From: Fusobacteriaceae bacterium UBA2433
GTDB taxonomy: Bacteria > Fusobacteriota > Fusobacteriia > Fusobacteriales > Fusobacteriaceae
Direction: 5' to 3'
DNA: 21,727 bases
Assembly: GCA_002342785.1 (NCBI GenBank)
Contig: DDQV01000111.1
Location: forward strand, 1-21,727
This document shows positions 1 through 6,710 of this stretch, in pieces. How positions within the stretch are numbered: position 1 is the stretch's first letter; each line of letters begins with the position of its first letter. A program made the position numbers and the translations under genes. The notes under the pieces were generated by a model. The model was not told the DNA's origin. It searched no databases and saw nothing but the letters and a program-made list of their open reading frames with translations.

Positions 1-24
1 TATACTTATCATACAAGGATATAT

Positions 25-792
25 ATGCTAATAGCATTTGATATTGGAAATACACACATTGTCACTGGAATTTTAGATGACAAGGGAAACTTAATAACTA
101 GTTTTAGGATTGCTACAAAGGACAATATAACAGAGGACGAACTTTTTTCATATTTAAAAAACATTACTGATTTTAATGGGATCAAACTTACAAACGTTAG
201 TGGGGTTATAGTATCTTCAGTAGTTCCTGGACTTATTAGAATTTGCGATTATCTGGCAAAAAAATATTTTAATCTAACTCCATTAATTATAAATTTAGAT
301 TTAAAACTACCATTTACTTTTGCAAAGGGATTAAATAACTCTGGATTTGGAGCTGACAGGATAATAGATATAGTCGAAGGATTAAGATTACATCCAAATA
401 AAGATCTTGTTGTTTTTGATTTTGGAACGGCTACTACATATGAGATCCTTATAGATAATATCTATGTGGGAGGAGGGATCCTTCCAGGAATAAATATGTC
501 TATCAACTCCCTTTTTGGAAATACAGCTCAACTACCAAAGGTAAAATTTGAAGATCCCCATACTATTGCTGGAAAAGATACAGTTGAACAGATCCAAGCT
601 GGAATTTTTTATGGATATACAGGACAGATCAAGGAGATTATCAGAAAGATAAAGGAGATCTATCCAGATGTTTATATCCTTGCTACTGGGGGACTAGGAG
701 GAATAATTACTAAAGAGGTAAGTTGTATCGATGAATATCTTCCAGATCTAAGTATTGAGGGGATGTATTCAGTTTGGTTAGAAAATAAATAA
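25..792 (+). CDS. coaX: Type III pantothenate kinase
   Basis: Phosphorylates pantothenate in the first committed step of coenzyme A synthesis in the cytosol. The 255-aa length is normal for CoaX. Seen in the sequence: the N-terminal phosphate-binding motif DIGNTH (residues 6-11) of the ASKHA fold, the GADR motif (109-112) that carries the family's catalytic Asp, and FGTATTYE (133-140), the second phosphate loop; a Gly-rich stretch (GGGILPG, about 149-155) follows. The ATG has an AAGGA ribosome site five bases upstream. Type III kinases are insensitive to CoA feedback and need a monovalent cation (family knowledge). Only 24 bases precede the gene in the window, so its operon partners cannot be seen, and no clear terminator follows it. 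Confidence 0.95.
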   Translation: MLIAFDIGNTHIVTGILDDKGNLITSFRIATKDNITEDELFSYLKNITDFNGIKLTNVSGVIVSSVVPGLIRICDYLAKKYFNLTPLIINLDLKLPFTFAKGLNNSGFGADRIIDIVEGLRLHPNKDLVVFDFGTATTYEILIDNIYVGGGILPGINMSINSLFGNTAQLPKVKFEDPHTIAGKDTVEQIQAGIFYGYTGQIKEIIRKIKEIYPDVYILATGGLGGIITKEVSCIDEYLPDLSIEGMYSVWLENK

Positions 793-911
793 ATTTTAAA
801 CTAAGTTCCTAAATTAATTTTTTGCTAGACCTTAACAAGGAAATAATATTTTTAATAGGTATAATAAATACAAATGAATTTAATTTTTTAAATTTATAGA
901 GGGGGAATTTT

Positions 912-1349
912 ATGTCTGATAAAAGAATTATAGATTATGATGAACTACTTCAGTTAATTAAAGATAACTCTAGAAGAAACGAGGATGAAGAGGGAGATTT
1001 AGACTACGATATATTTGTTGGTTTTAACGATGGAACCTATGAAGGGATCGAAGTTGATACGAGCTATCATATCTTAGTCAGAAATGAATTTTTATTTATC
1101 TCTCAAATAAAAGAATTTTTAGAAAAATGGAAAGATAAAGATTTAGAACTCGCAAAAGAAAATGCAACTTGGTTTATCTCTGATTATTTCTGTGATGGAA
1201 ATACCTATGAATTAGAAGATGTAGAGAGAGTTTTTAGAGAGTGTATCATAAAAGAAGATAAATTTATTGTAGTAGAAGATCATCTTGAACTTTTAAAAAC
1301 TATGATTGAAAATCCAGGAGACAGTATTATTGTAGAATGGAGTAGGTAA
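912..1349 (+). CDS. Acidic hypothetical protein
   Basis: A 145-aa soluble protein that I do not recognise. It is rich in Asp and Glu, especially in residues 20-35 and 95-110, has no signal peptide or membrane segment, and contains a Tyr/Asp-rich central part (YDIFVGFNDGTYEG, about 32-45) followed by alternating hydrophobic and charged segments that suggest a compact alpha/beta fold. The ATG is preceded by a strong GGGGG-type ribosome site about seven bases away, and the reading frame is clean to its stop, which is followed at once by a strong hairpin. It therefore looks like a real, expressed, single gene. A TATAAT hexamer at 860-865 may be its -10 element, but no good -35 sits at the right distance. 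No function is proposed. Confidence 0.75.
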   Translation: MSDKRIIDYDELLQLIKDNSRRNEDEEGDLDYDIFVGFNDGTYEGIEVDTSYHILVRNEFLFISQIKEFLEKWKDKDLELAKENATWFISDYFCDGNTYELEDVERVFRECIIKEDKFIVVEDHLELLKTMIENPGDSIIVEWSR

Positions 1350-1360
1350 ATATTTAGATA

Positions 1361-1401
1361 AAAATAGAGTTTGATAACTTTTAATTATCAAACTCTATTT
1401 T
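1361..1401. terminator. Bidirectional rho-independent terminator
   Basis: A perfect 17-bp inverted repeat (1361-1377 with 1385-1401) around a 7-base loop. It has a T run on the + side (1398-1404) and an A run on the left that gives T's on the - strand. It separates the convergent hypothetical gene and glpF and can serve both. Confidence 0.9.
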
Positions 1402-1402
1402 T

Positions 1403-2245
1403 TTAATTATTAAATACTCCAACTTCCTCTTCGCACTCTTCTTTATTATCTATCTCGCAAAATTCTTTTGGTAAATTATTTGTAATTGCTTTGTCGTATA
1501 TAAGTGCTCCTAACTGTGCTCCTACTATTGGTCCTAATATTGGTACCCAGAAATATGGATTTGATAGTCCTCCTGTAAATGCTACAGTTCCCCATCCTGC
1601 TAAGTATGTAAATAATTTTGGTCCAAAGTCTCTCGCTGGATTCATTGCAAATCCTGTAAGTGGTCCTAAAGATGCTCCAATTATTGCAATCACGATACCA
1701 ATTAAGATAGCTGATGAATGTCCTTTAGGAGCGCCATTTTGATCATCTCCCACTGCAAATATTGTCATCATAAGTACTGCAGTTATTACAACTTCCACTA
1801 TAAATGCTTGAAAATTATCAATATGTGGATTTGGATATGTTGAAAAAATCCCTGCTGTAGATAGACTTTCTACACTTCCTCTAATTATTCCATGAGTTTT
1901 ATCGTAAGCTATAAATAAATTTCTGTAGAGAAAATATACAAGTGATGCTGCAGAAAATGCTCCAAATATTTGAGCAACTATGTAAGGTATTACTTTTTTC
2001 TTATCAAATCCTCTAAATGTCATCAATGCCAAAGTCACCGCTGGATTTAAATGAGCTCCTGAAACTCCTGCAGTTACATATATTGCTATCGATACACCTA
2101 ATCCCCAAACGATACTTATTTCCCACTGTCCCATATTTGCTCCTGCTAAAACTAATGCCGCTACACAACCTGCACCAAAAAATATAAGTAAACCTGTACC
2201 TAAAAATTCAGCAACACACAATCCCAATATCTTTTCTTTTTTCAT
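1403..2245 (-). CDS. glpF: Glycerol uptake facilitator (aquaglyceroporin)
   Basis: Major intrinsic protein family channel for glycerol diffusion across the inner membrane. The 280-aa protein shows six hydrophobic segments and both half-helix signatures: NPA at residues 67-69 (GAHLNPAVT) and NPARD at 202-206. The Asp after NPAR is typical of glycerol-conducting members rather than strict water channels (family knowledge). The C-terminal tail is acidic (EIDNKEECEEE). The ATG follows an AAGGGGG ribosome site. The neighbouring upstream gene is glpP, an antiterminator, and the intervening leader contains a TTGACA promoter and a terminator-like hairpin, so glycerol-3-phosphate control is likely. 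No glpK is next to it in this window. Confidence 0.93.
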   Translation of the reverse strand: MKKEKILGLCVAEFLGTGLLIFFGAGCVAALVLAGANMGQWEISIVWGLGVSIAIYVTAGVSGAHLNPAVTLALMTFRGFDKKKVIPYIVAQIFGAFSAASLVYFLYRNLFIAYDKTHGIIRGSVESLSTAGIFSTYPNPHIDNFQAFIVEVVITAVLMMTIFAVGDDQNGAPKGHSSAILIGIVIAIIGASLGPLTGFAMNPARDFGPKLFTYLAGWGTVAFTGGLSNPYFWVPILGPIVGAQLGALIYDKAITNNLPKEFCEIDNKEECEEEVGVFNN

Positions 2246-2298
2246 TTTTTCCCCCTTTTAAACATCATAATATTCTTTTCATTTTTTCTTTAGTAAAA

Positions 2299-2360
2299 CC
2301 AAAAAGAAGATCAAAAAAATTTATCCCTTGTTAAAGATAATTTTTTTAATCTTCTCTTGG
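2299..2360 (-). promoter_or_regulatory. Leader terminator hairpin of glpF, candidate GlpP target
   Basis: On the - strand, between the glpF promoter and its ribosome site, about 20 bases (2355-2336) pair with 2325-2305, leaving a loop of about 10 bases and one small bulge. The outer CCAA/TTGG bases (2299-2302 and 2357-2360) can extend the stem. Past the lower arm the - strand RNA reads a U-rich tract (CUUCUUUUUGGUUUU). The structure lies well upstream of the start codon, as expected for a leader terminator that GlpP with glycerol-3-phosphate would override. GlpP control is known for Bacillus glpF and glpD; here it is inferred from position and from glpP being the next gene. Confidence 0.6.
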
Positions 2361-2390
2361 TCTCTAAGATCTATATTTCTTTATATAAAT

Positions 2391-2419
2391 AGAATACCCT
2401 TTAATTTTTAGTTTGTCAA
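2391..2419 (-). promoter_or_regulatory. glpF promoter
   Basis: On the - strand there is a perfect TTGACA (2419-2414), a 17-bp spacer and TATTCT (2396-2391). Transcription would start near 2384, giving a leader of about 140 bases that includes the hairpin at 2299-2360. Confidence 0.75.
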
Positions 2420-2463
2420 ATTTATGTTTTATTTTTATACTTAAAGTATATTTATTAAACGTT

Positions 2464-3024
2464 TTACAAACTCCATATATCAGTTTTAGTTGTAGATATA
2501 CCAATAGCTCCTGCTTTTAATGCTAAAATAACATCCTCTTTATCCATTATTATTCCACTAGCTATCAAGGGACAGTCATAATTATATAAAAATCTTTTTA
2601 TTATTTTTGGCATAGCACCAGGTAAAATTTCTACAATATCAGGTTTAGTTGATCTAGCGTACTTTAAGCTATTTTTATATGAAATAGAATCTAATATGAA
2701 AAATCTTTGAATTGTTAATAATTTTAATTTTTTTGCTTCCTTGATTAATGCTGATTTAGTACTTATAATACCATCTAACTTTGTCTTTTGATTTAAATAA
2801 TCAAGAGCATCTAGTGTTGGTGACATCCCATCTATCAAATCTATATGTACAAAAACTATTTTCCCTGTTTTTTTTATTTTTTCTATCACTTTTTCAATTG
2901 TCAATATTGTTGATTTTAAAATAAATATTACCTCTATATCACTATTTATAGCTTCCCTTAATGTCTCTTCATCTTTTACTGCGGCTATTATTGGATTTAA
3001 TTCTAACTTTTCAATTAATTCCAT
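2464..3024 (-). CDS. glpP: Glycerol-3-phosphate-responsive antiterminator
   Basis: A 186-aa cytosolic protein of the GlpP family, with a TIM-barrel-like fold that binds glycerol-3-phosphate and leader RNA so that transcription continues into glycerol genes (family knowledge). Seen here: the N-terminal NPIIAAVKD strand, the HIDLIDGMSP segment (residues 60-69), a KLDGIISTK strand, the IVEILPGAMP segment (about 131-140), CPLIASGIIM, and the C-terminal GAIGISTTKTDIWSL. These follow the order of family strands, and the length is normal. The ATG is preceded by AGGAGG. The stop lies 44 bases before the -35 of the glpF promoter, so the regulator and its likely target are adjacent and in the same direction. 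Confidence 0.9.
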   Translation of the reverse strand: MELIEKLELNPIIAAVKDEETLREAINSDIEVIFILKSTILTIEKVIEKIKKTGKIVFVHIDLIDGMSPTLDALDYLNQKTKLDGIISTKSALIKEAKKLKLLTIQRFFILDSISYKNSLKYARSTKPDIVEILPGAMPKIIKRFLYNYDCPLIASGIIMDKEDVILALKAGAIGISTTKTDIWSL

Positions 3025-3052
3025 CTTCTCCTCCTATTTTTTTGAATACTAA

Positions 3053-3082
3053 AAAAAAAGTAGTCCTTGGACTACTTTTTTT
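3053..3082 (-). terminator. Terminator after the ferredoxin gene
   Basis: Inverted repeat with the arm GTAGTCC (3060-3066) and its complement GGACTAC (3069-3075), flanked by A and T runs, so the - strand RNA ends in U's. It sits between the ferredoxin stop and the glpP start. The A/T symmetry could allow weak function on the + strand as well. Confidence 0.85.
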
Positions 3083-3091
3083 AGAGATCAA

Positions 3092-3262
3092 TTATCCTGC
3101 TGCGATAGCTTCTACTGGACATGCTCCTGCACATGCTCCACAGTCGATACATGCATCTGAAATTTCATACTTTCCATCTGTGTCTGCTGAAATTGCTGCT
3201 ACTGGACAAGTTGCTTCACATGCTCCACATCCGATACAACCATCTTTATCAATAATATACAT
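3092..3262 (-). CDS. 2[4Fe-4S] ferredoxin (clostridial type)
   Basis: A 56-aa low-potential electron carrier, starting MYIIDKDGC and ending AIAAG. Two canonical cluster motifs are present: CIGCGACEATCP (residues 9-20) and CIDCGACAGACP (38-49), each CxxCxxCxxxCP, with the fourth Cys of each motif joining the other cluster (family knowledge). The length is exactly that of clostridial-type ferredoxins. A textbook AGGAGGT ribosome site lies seven bases upstream of the ATG. The gene has its own consensus promoter and terminator, so it is monocistronic and probably abundant. It would serve fermentative redox enzymes. The mixture of GCA, GGA and TGT codons looks optimised compared with its neighbours. 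Confidence 0.95.
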   Translation of the reverse strand: MYIIDKDGCIGCGACEATCPVAAISADTDGKYEISDACIDCGACAGACPVEAIAAG

Positions 3263-3299
3263 AAGTGTTACCTCCTAAAAATTTATTTAACTTACCAAT

Positions 3300-3328
3300 A
3301 ATATACTCTATATATTTATATATGTCAA
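3300..3328 (-). promoter_or_regulatory. Ferredoxin promoter
   Basis: On the - strand: TTGACA (3328-3323), a 17-bp spacer, and TATATT (3305-3300). It lies about 40 bp upstream of the ferredoxin start. Near-consensus spacing and hexamers predict strong, constitutive expression. Confidence 0.8.
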
Positions 3329-3433
3329 TAGTTTTTTTCCTCTGAAACCCTTGTTTTTATTAGTTTTGTTTGGTTGTCAAACTATATATAAATCTTTATT
3401 TTTGATGTCTTTGTTTTTTAATTAAAATAAAAA

Positions 3434-3481
3434 AAATCAGATCGATTCAAGTAATTATTTCTACTTAGATAAATCTGATTT
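3434..3481 (-). terminator. Terminator of the feo operon
   Basis: Inverted repeat AAATCAGAT (3434-3442) with ATCTGATTT (3473-3481), with a further inner pairing of CAAGTA-like and TACTT-like bases. On the - strand the second arm is followed by a run of about eight T's and then ATTTT. It lies just past the last small feo gene. The region 3329-3433, between this hairpin and the ferredoxin promoter, holds nothing recognisable. Confidence 0.75.
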
Positions 3482-3498
3482 CAAATTATATTTTTTTC

Positions 3499-3642
3499 TT
3501 ATTTTGTCTTACACTTTGTCTTACAAGTTTTTGCACTAGGGCATCCTCCACACTTGGATTCTCCCTTAAATGATTTTAACAAACTTCTCAAAGAATAATA
3601 TGAGATTCCTATTAATATTAAACTTAAAAATATAGTTTTCAT
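3499..3642 (-). CDS. FeoB-associated Cys-rich membrane protein
   Basis: A 47-aa protein: one N-terminal hydrophobic segment (residues 2-18, MKTIFLSLILIGISYYS), then a basic linker, then a Cys-rich tail with Cys at 31, 34, 40 and 44 (CGGC...CKTKC). This layout matches the small 'FeoB-associated Cys-rich membrane protein' family that follows feoB in many anaerobes. Its biochemical role is not established; metal handing to or from FeoB is a guess. The start has a GGAGGAG ribosome site. It begins 28 bases after the feoB stop and ends just before the operon terminator. Too short for default gene finders, so easily missed. Confidence 0.85.
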   Translation of the reverse strand: MKTIFLSLILIGISYYSLRSLLKSFKGESKCGGCPSAKTCKTKCKTK

Positions 3643-3669
3643 ACTGATCTCCTCCTCTGAACTTTTTTT

Positions 3670-5862
3670 CTAGATAAACAACCTTCCAATTTGAAAGATT
3701 AATGTAGATGCAACATATGGTACTATAACTAAAAATCCTGTTACAAACCACATAAATTTATTTCCAAACTCTTGTTTGATTGCTGCTAATGTAACTATAC
3801 AAGGAACAACTAATAAGATAAATACCATAAATGAATATGCTTTTAATGGTCCTTCCTTATCTCCAGCCCATAGATTTGCTACAGCTCTTACAACTCCTTC
3901 TCCCTCTTCCTCTATAGATTCTGCATCTGGTGCTTCAAATAATCCACCTATAGCTTTTATGTTTACAACTCCCATGAATGAATCTTTTAATGCAACTCCT
4001 AATCCTTTTATTTGATCTACTACATCTTCACTAAAAGTTGTTACTTCTTCATCTTCTTCAACATTTTTTAAAGGCAATACTTGAGCCATAAATCCAACAA
4101 CAACTTCCTTTGCTGCTATACTAGGAACAATTGCTGCTACTGCTTCCCATCTATCTCCAAAACCTGTTGGTTTCATAATTGGAGCTAATGTTTTTCCGAA
4201 CTTTGCCATATATGAATTTTCTGTATCTCCATTATTTGGAAAATAAGTTAAGGCCCATAAGATTATTAATACACCCATGATTACTGTTGTTGCTTTTTTT
4301 AGATATGATCCTGTTCTTGTTAGAGCCGATCTAGTTATCATCTTGATACTTGGAATTCTATATGGTGGTAACTCTATTAATAGCGCTGTATCTTCAGTTT
4401 TAAAATATTCATGTTTTCTAAAAGTTAATCCTACCAACATAGCCACAAAAATTCCTAAGAAATACAAACTCATAACGATCATCCCTGCACTTTTTCCAAA
4501 GAAAGCCGCAGTAAATAATCCATAAACTGGTAACCTTGCTCCACAAGACATAAATGGTGCCATTAATGCTGTAAGTCTTCTAGATTTTTCATCTTCTAAA
4601 GTTCTCGTTGCATAGATAGCAGGTACTGTACACCCAAATCCTAATACCATTGGAACAAATGCTTTCCCGTTTAATCCCATAGTTCTCATGATCTTATCCA
4701 TTAAAAATGCTACTCTAGACATATATCCACTCTCTTCTAATATAGCTAAAAAGAAATATAGAAATAACATAAGGGGAACAAATACTAATACTCCTCCAAC
4801 TCCTGCAATCAATCCATCTAATACAAATGAACTTAACCAATCTGGAGTTCCCTCAACTAACATTCCTGCATATTTACCAATAAATCCATTTATAAATCCA
4901 TCTAACCATTCTTGTAATGGAGCAGCACCGTTAAATACAGTTCCCATAAGAACAGCGATCAATAATAAAAATATAGGTAACCCCAAAATTTTATTGAGTA
5001 GGATCTTATCTACCTTATCTGTAAAATCTAATCTAGATTTTAAAGATGTTTTTAATGTGTGTAATAAAATTCCTTTTACAGTTCCATATCTACTCTCTGC
5101 AAATATAGTTTCTACATCTTCATCAAATTTTTCCTCTATTTTTTTGATAGATTCATCTACTGCATCGATCTTATTTATCCCATAAGTTTTTAATTTTCCA
5201 AGAAAATGTTTATCTCCCTCTAATAATTTTATAGTTATAAAATCCATAGAATATTTTTTTGTTACAGGAATAAAATCTTCACTCTCTCTAACAAATTTTT
5301 CTATTTTTTTCATCTCTGTCTCTAAAAATTTATCCACTCTAAGTTCATATTTAGAGTGCACTTGTTTTTTATTTTTTTCTGCTACAAACAAAGCTTTTTC
5401 TATTAATTTATCTAGTCCCCTATTTTTTAGTGCACTAGTTGGAATAGCTTCCATTCCTATATGTTTTTCAAAATGTTTTAAATCTAATTTATAATTTAAT
5501 TTTTCAAATTCATCTATAAAGTTTAATGCCATAATCATAGGTTTTCCAAGTTCTTTGAGTAGCATAGTTAGATATAAGTTTCTATCTAAGTTTGTTGAGT
5601 CCACTACATTTATTACAACATCTGGATTTTCTTCAATGATATAGTCACGGGTTATTTTTTCCTCTAAGGTATATGGACTTAAAGAGTATACTCCTGGTAG
5701 ATCAACTAATTTAATTTGTTGTCCCTTATACTCAAATTGTGCTTCTTTTTTTTCTACTGTAACTCCTGGCCAGTTTCCTACCTTTAAAGAGGACCCTGCT
5801 ATCTCATTTATCAGTGCTGATTTCCCTACATTTGGATTTCCTGCAAAAGCTATTTTTATCAT
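3670..5862 (-). CDS. feoB: Ferrous iron transporter B
   Basis: A 730-aa inner-membrane Fe(II) transporter with an N-terminal G domain. Seen: G1 GNPNVGKS (residues 8-15), switch I GVTVEKK with the G2 Thr at 35, G3 DLPG (54-57), G4 as NFID (114-117), and G5 SAL (143-145). A GDI-like helical region follows, then two Gate regions, including CTVPAIYATR and MSCGARLPVYGLF with their conserved Cys residues, in the hydrophobic C-terminal half. The open frame extends 11 codons further to a TTG, but the ATG at 5862 is preceded by AAGGGAG at good spacing and begins the conserved MIKIAFAGNP strand, so I chose it. It sits between feoA and the small Cys-rich protein in one operon. Confidence 0.96.
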   Translation of the reverse strand: MIKIAFAGNPNVGKSALINEIAGSSLKVGNWPGVTVEKKEAQFEYKGQQIKLVDLPGVYSLSPYTLEEKITRDYIIEENPDVVINVVDSTNLDRNLYLTMLLKELGKPMIMALNFIDEFEKLNYKLDLKHFEKHIGMEAIPTSALKNRGLDKLIEKALFVAEKNKKQVHSKYELRVDKFLETEMKKIEKFVRESEDFIPVTKKYSMDFITIKLLEGDKHFLGKLKTYGINKIDAVDESIKKIEEKFDEDVETIFAESRYGTVKGILLHTLKTSLKSRLDFTDKVDKILLNKILGLPIFLLLIAVLMGTVFNGAAPLQEWLDGFINGFIGKYAGMLVEGTPDWLSSFVLDGLIAGVGGVLVFVPLMLFLYFFLAILEESGYMSRVAFLMDKIMRTMGLNGKAFVPMVLGFGCTVPAIYATRTLEDEKSRRLTALMAPFMSCGARLPVYGLFTAAFFGKSAGMIVMSLYFLGIFVAMLVGLTFRKHEYFKTEDTALLIELPPYRIPSIKMITRSALTRTGSYLKKATTVIMGVLIILWALTYFPNNGDTENSYMAKFGKTLAPIMKPTGFGDRWEAVAAIVPSIAAKEVVVGFMAQVLPLKNVEEDEEVTTFSEDVVDQIKGLGVALKDSFMGVVNIKAIGGLFEAPDAESIEEEGEGVVRAVANLWAGDKEGPLKAYSFMVFILLVVPCIVTLAAIKQEFGNKFMWFVTGFLVIVPYVASTLIFQIGRLFI

Positions 5863-5939
5863 TATATAATCTCCCTTATGATGACTTCTAGTCAAATTTT
5901 ATTAAAGTTTTTATCTTGTATATTAAATGTTTTTAAAAA

Positions 5940-6176
5940 TTATTTAATTCCTATAACATCTTTTATCTCAATATGATTAGCATCTTCTTTTCTGATTGCT
6001 ATTCCTGTTCCCTTTATTAAAAATTGTTGTGGATCTCCTAAGGGAGCATCTCTTTCTAATTTAATTACCTCTCCAGCTGTGATCCCCATATCTGTAAGTC
6101 TTTTTTTTAGATCTCCTATCTTACCAATCTTTACTATAGTAGCCTTTTCCCCTCTGTTTAATTTAGTTAACTTCAT
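5940..6176 (-). CDS. feoA: FeoA family protein (second, feoB-proximal)
   Basis: A 78-aa SH3-like-barrel protein of the FeoA family, thought to regulate or assemble with FeoB on the cytosolic side. Typical features are present: MKLTKLNRGEKATIVKIG, the KRLTDMGITAGEVIKLERDAPLGDP core, and a terminal segment (IAIRKEDANHIEI) that resembles the usual FeoA 'LR..EA..I.V' ending. I chose ATG 6176, which has GGAGG just upstream; an in-frame TTG four codons earlier lies within the ribosome site and is unlikely to be used. The gene ends 77 bases before feoB. The spacing and orientation place it in the feo operon, downstream of a hairpin that ends the preceding feoA. Confidence 0.9.
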   Translation of the reverse strand: MKLTKLNRGEKATIVKIGKIGDLKKRLTDMGITAGEVIKLERDAPLGDPQQFLIKGTGIAIRKEDANHIEIKDVIGIK

Positions 6177-6248
6177 CCTATCCTCCAATTTATATTTTAT
6201 TGCTTTATATTGTTAAATGTTACAATTTGATATTCAAAGTATTTTCTT

Positions 6249-6270
6249 AAAAAAAGAGGTCTTAGACCTC
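6249..6270 (-). terminator. Terminator/attenuator overlapping the feoA stop codon
   Basis: On the - strand, GAGGTC (6270-6265), a TAA loop (6264-6262) and GACCTC (6261-6256) are followed by seven T's (6255-6249). The first arm is the last two sense codons of the upstream feoA and the loop is its stop codon. A terminating ribosome would cover the 5' arm, so read-through into feoA-feoB could depend on translation. Confidence 0.7.
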
Positions 6271-6489
6271 ATCTACAATAATTTTAGATGCTAAACCAAA
6301 TCCTACTGCATATTTTGTATTTTTAGTTTTAAGTATTATATCTCCCTTACAATTTCCATGGGTAATACATAAACATTCTCCTACACAAAGTCCCCTATCT
6401 GAAAGTTTTCCTTTTGCTCTAGCTCCACCTAATATTTCAACAATCTTCAATGTTTTATCTGACCCAGCAAATGTTATTGGACAAGCCAT
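6262..6489 (-). CDS. feoA: FeoA family protein (first gene of the feo operon)
   Basis: A 75-aa FeoA-domain protein. The core KIVEILGGARAKGKLSDRGLCVGECLCI corresponds to the family's 'G.....RL..LGI..G..I' pattern, and the end GFGLASKIIVDEV fits the last strand. It carries an unusual number of Cys residues (about positions 3, 35, 39, 41 and 47), which the second FeoA lacks; metal or redox sensing is possible but unproven. The ATG has a GGAGG ribosome site. It is transcribed from a TTGACA promoter about 50 bp upstream and is followed by a hairpin terminator, so it may be made in excess over the downstream feoA and feoB. Confidence 0.88.
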   Translation of the reverse strand: MACPITFAGSDKTLKIVEILGGARAKGKLSDRGLCVGECLCITHGNCKGDIILKTKNTKYAVGFGLASKIIVDEV

Positions 6490-6537
6490 AAGATCCCTCC
6501 TAGTAGTGATTTTATTTAATGAATTGTTTACATAATC

Positions 6538-6566
6538 AGTTTATCAACTTATCAAATAATTGTCAA
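6538..6566 (-). promoter_or_regulatory. feo operon promoter with overlapping dyads
   Basis: On the - strand: TTGACA (6566-6561), a 17-bp spacer, and TAAACT (6543-6538). Two inverted repeats overlap it: AGTTTAT (6538-6544) with ATAAACT (6569-6575), and TTATCAAA (6549-6556) with TTTGATAA (6575-6582). A further TTATCAA lies at 6541-6547. These are candidate sites for an iron-responsive repressor. None matches the classical Fur box well, so the identity of the regulator is open. Confidence 0.65.
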
Positions 6567-6655
6567 GAATAAACTTTGATAATAAAAGTATTCTTTTAAC
6601 TCTATAATTTTTTAAAAAAAATTATGATTTCCCCCTTTAAAAATATTAAATATAT

Positions 6656-6663
6656 GGTATTAT
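6656..6663 (+). promoter_or_regulatory. Candidate -10 of the aminopeptidase gene
   Basis: TATTAT at 6658-6663, with a GG just upstream and only a weak -35-like TTTAAA at 6636-6641. It lies about 48 bp before the ATG. Plausible but not strong. Confidence 0.35.
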
Positions 6664-6710
6664 TAAATTAAGATTAATTAAAAAAAAGTATTTTTAAGAG
6701 GAGGAAAATT

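Noticed and set aside
3329..3433. Second TTGACA (3380-3375, - strand) as a promoter
   Set aside because: No acceptable -10 lies 16-18 bp downstream.
5863..5895. Longer FeoB starting at TTG 5895
   Set aside because: The 11 extra codons include the ribosome binding site for the ATG at 5862, and the conserved G-domain strand begins at that ATG.
3670..5895. Long open frames on the + strand opposite feoB (for example 4688-5185)
   Set aside because: They lack ribosome sites and have compositions typical of antisense translation of a conserved gene.
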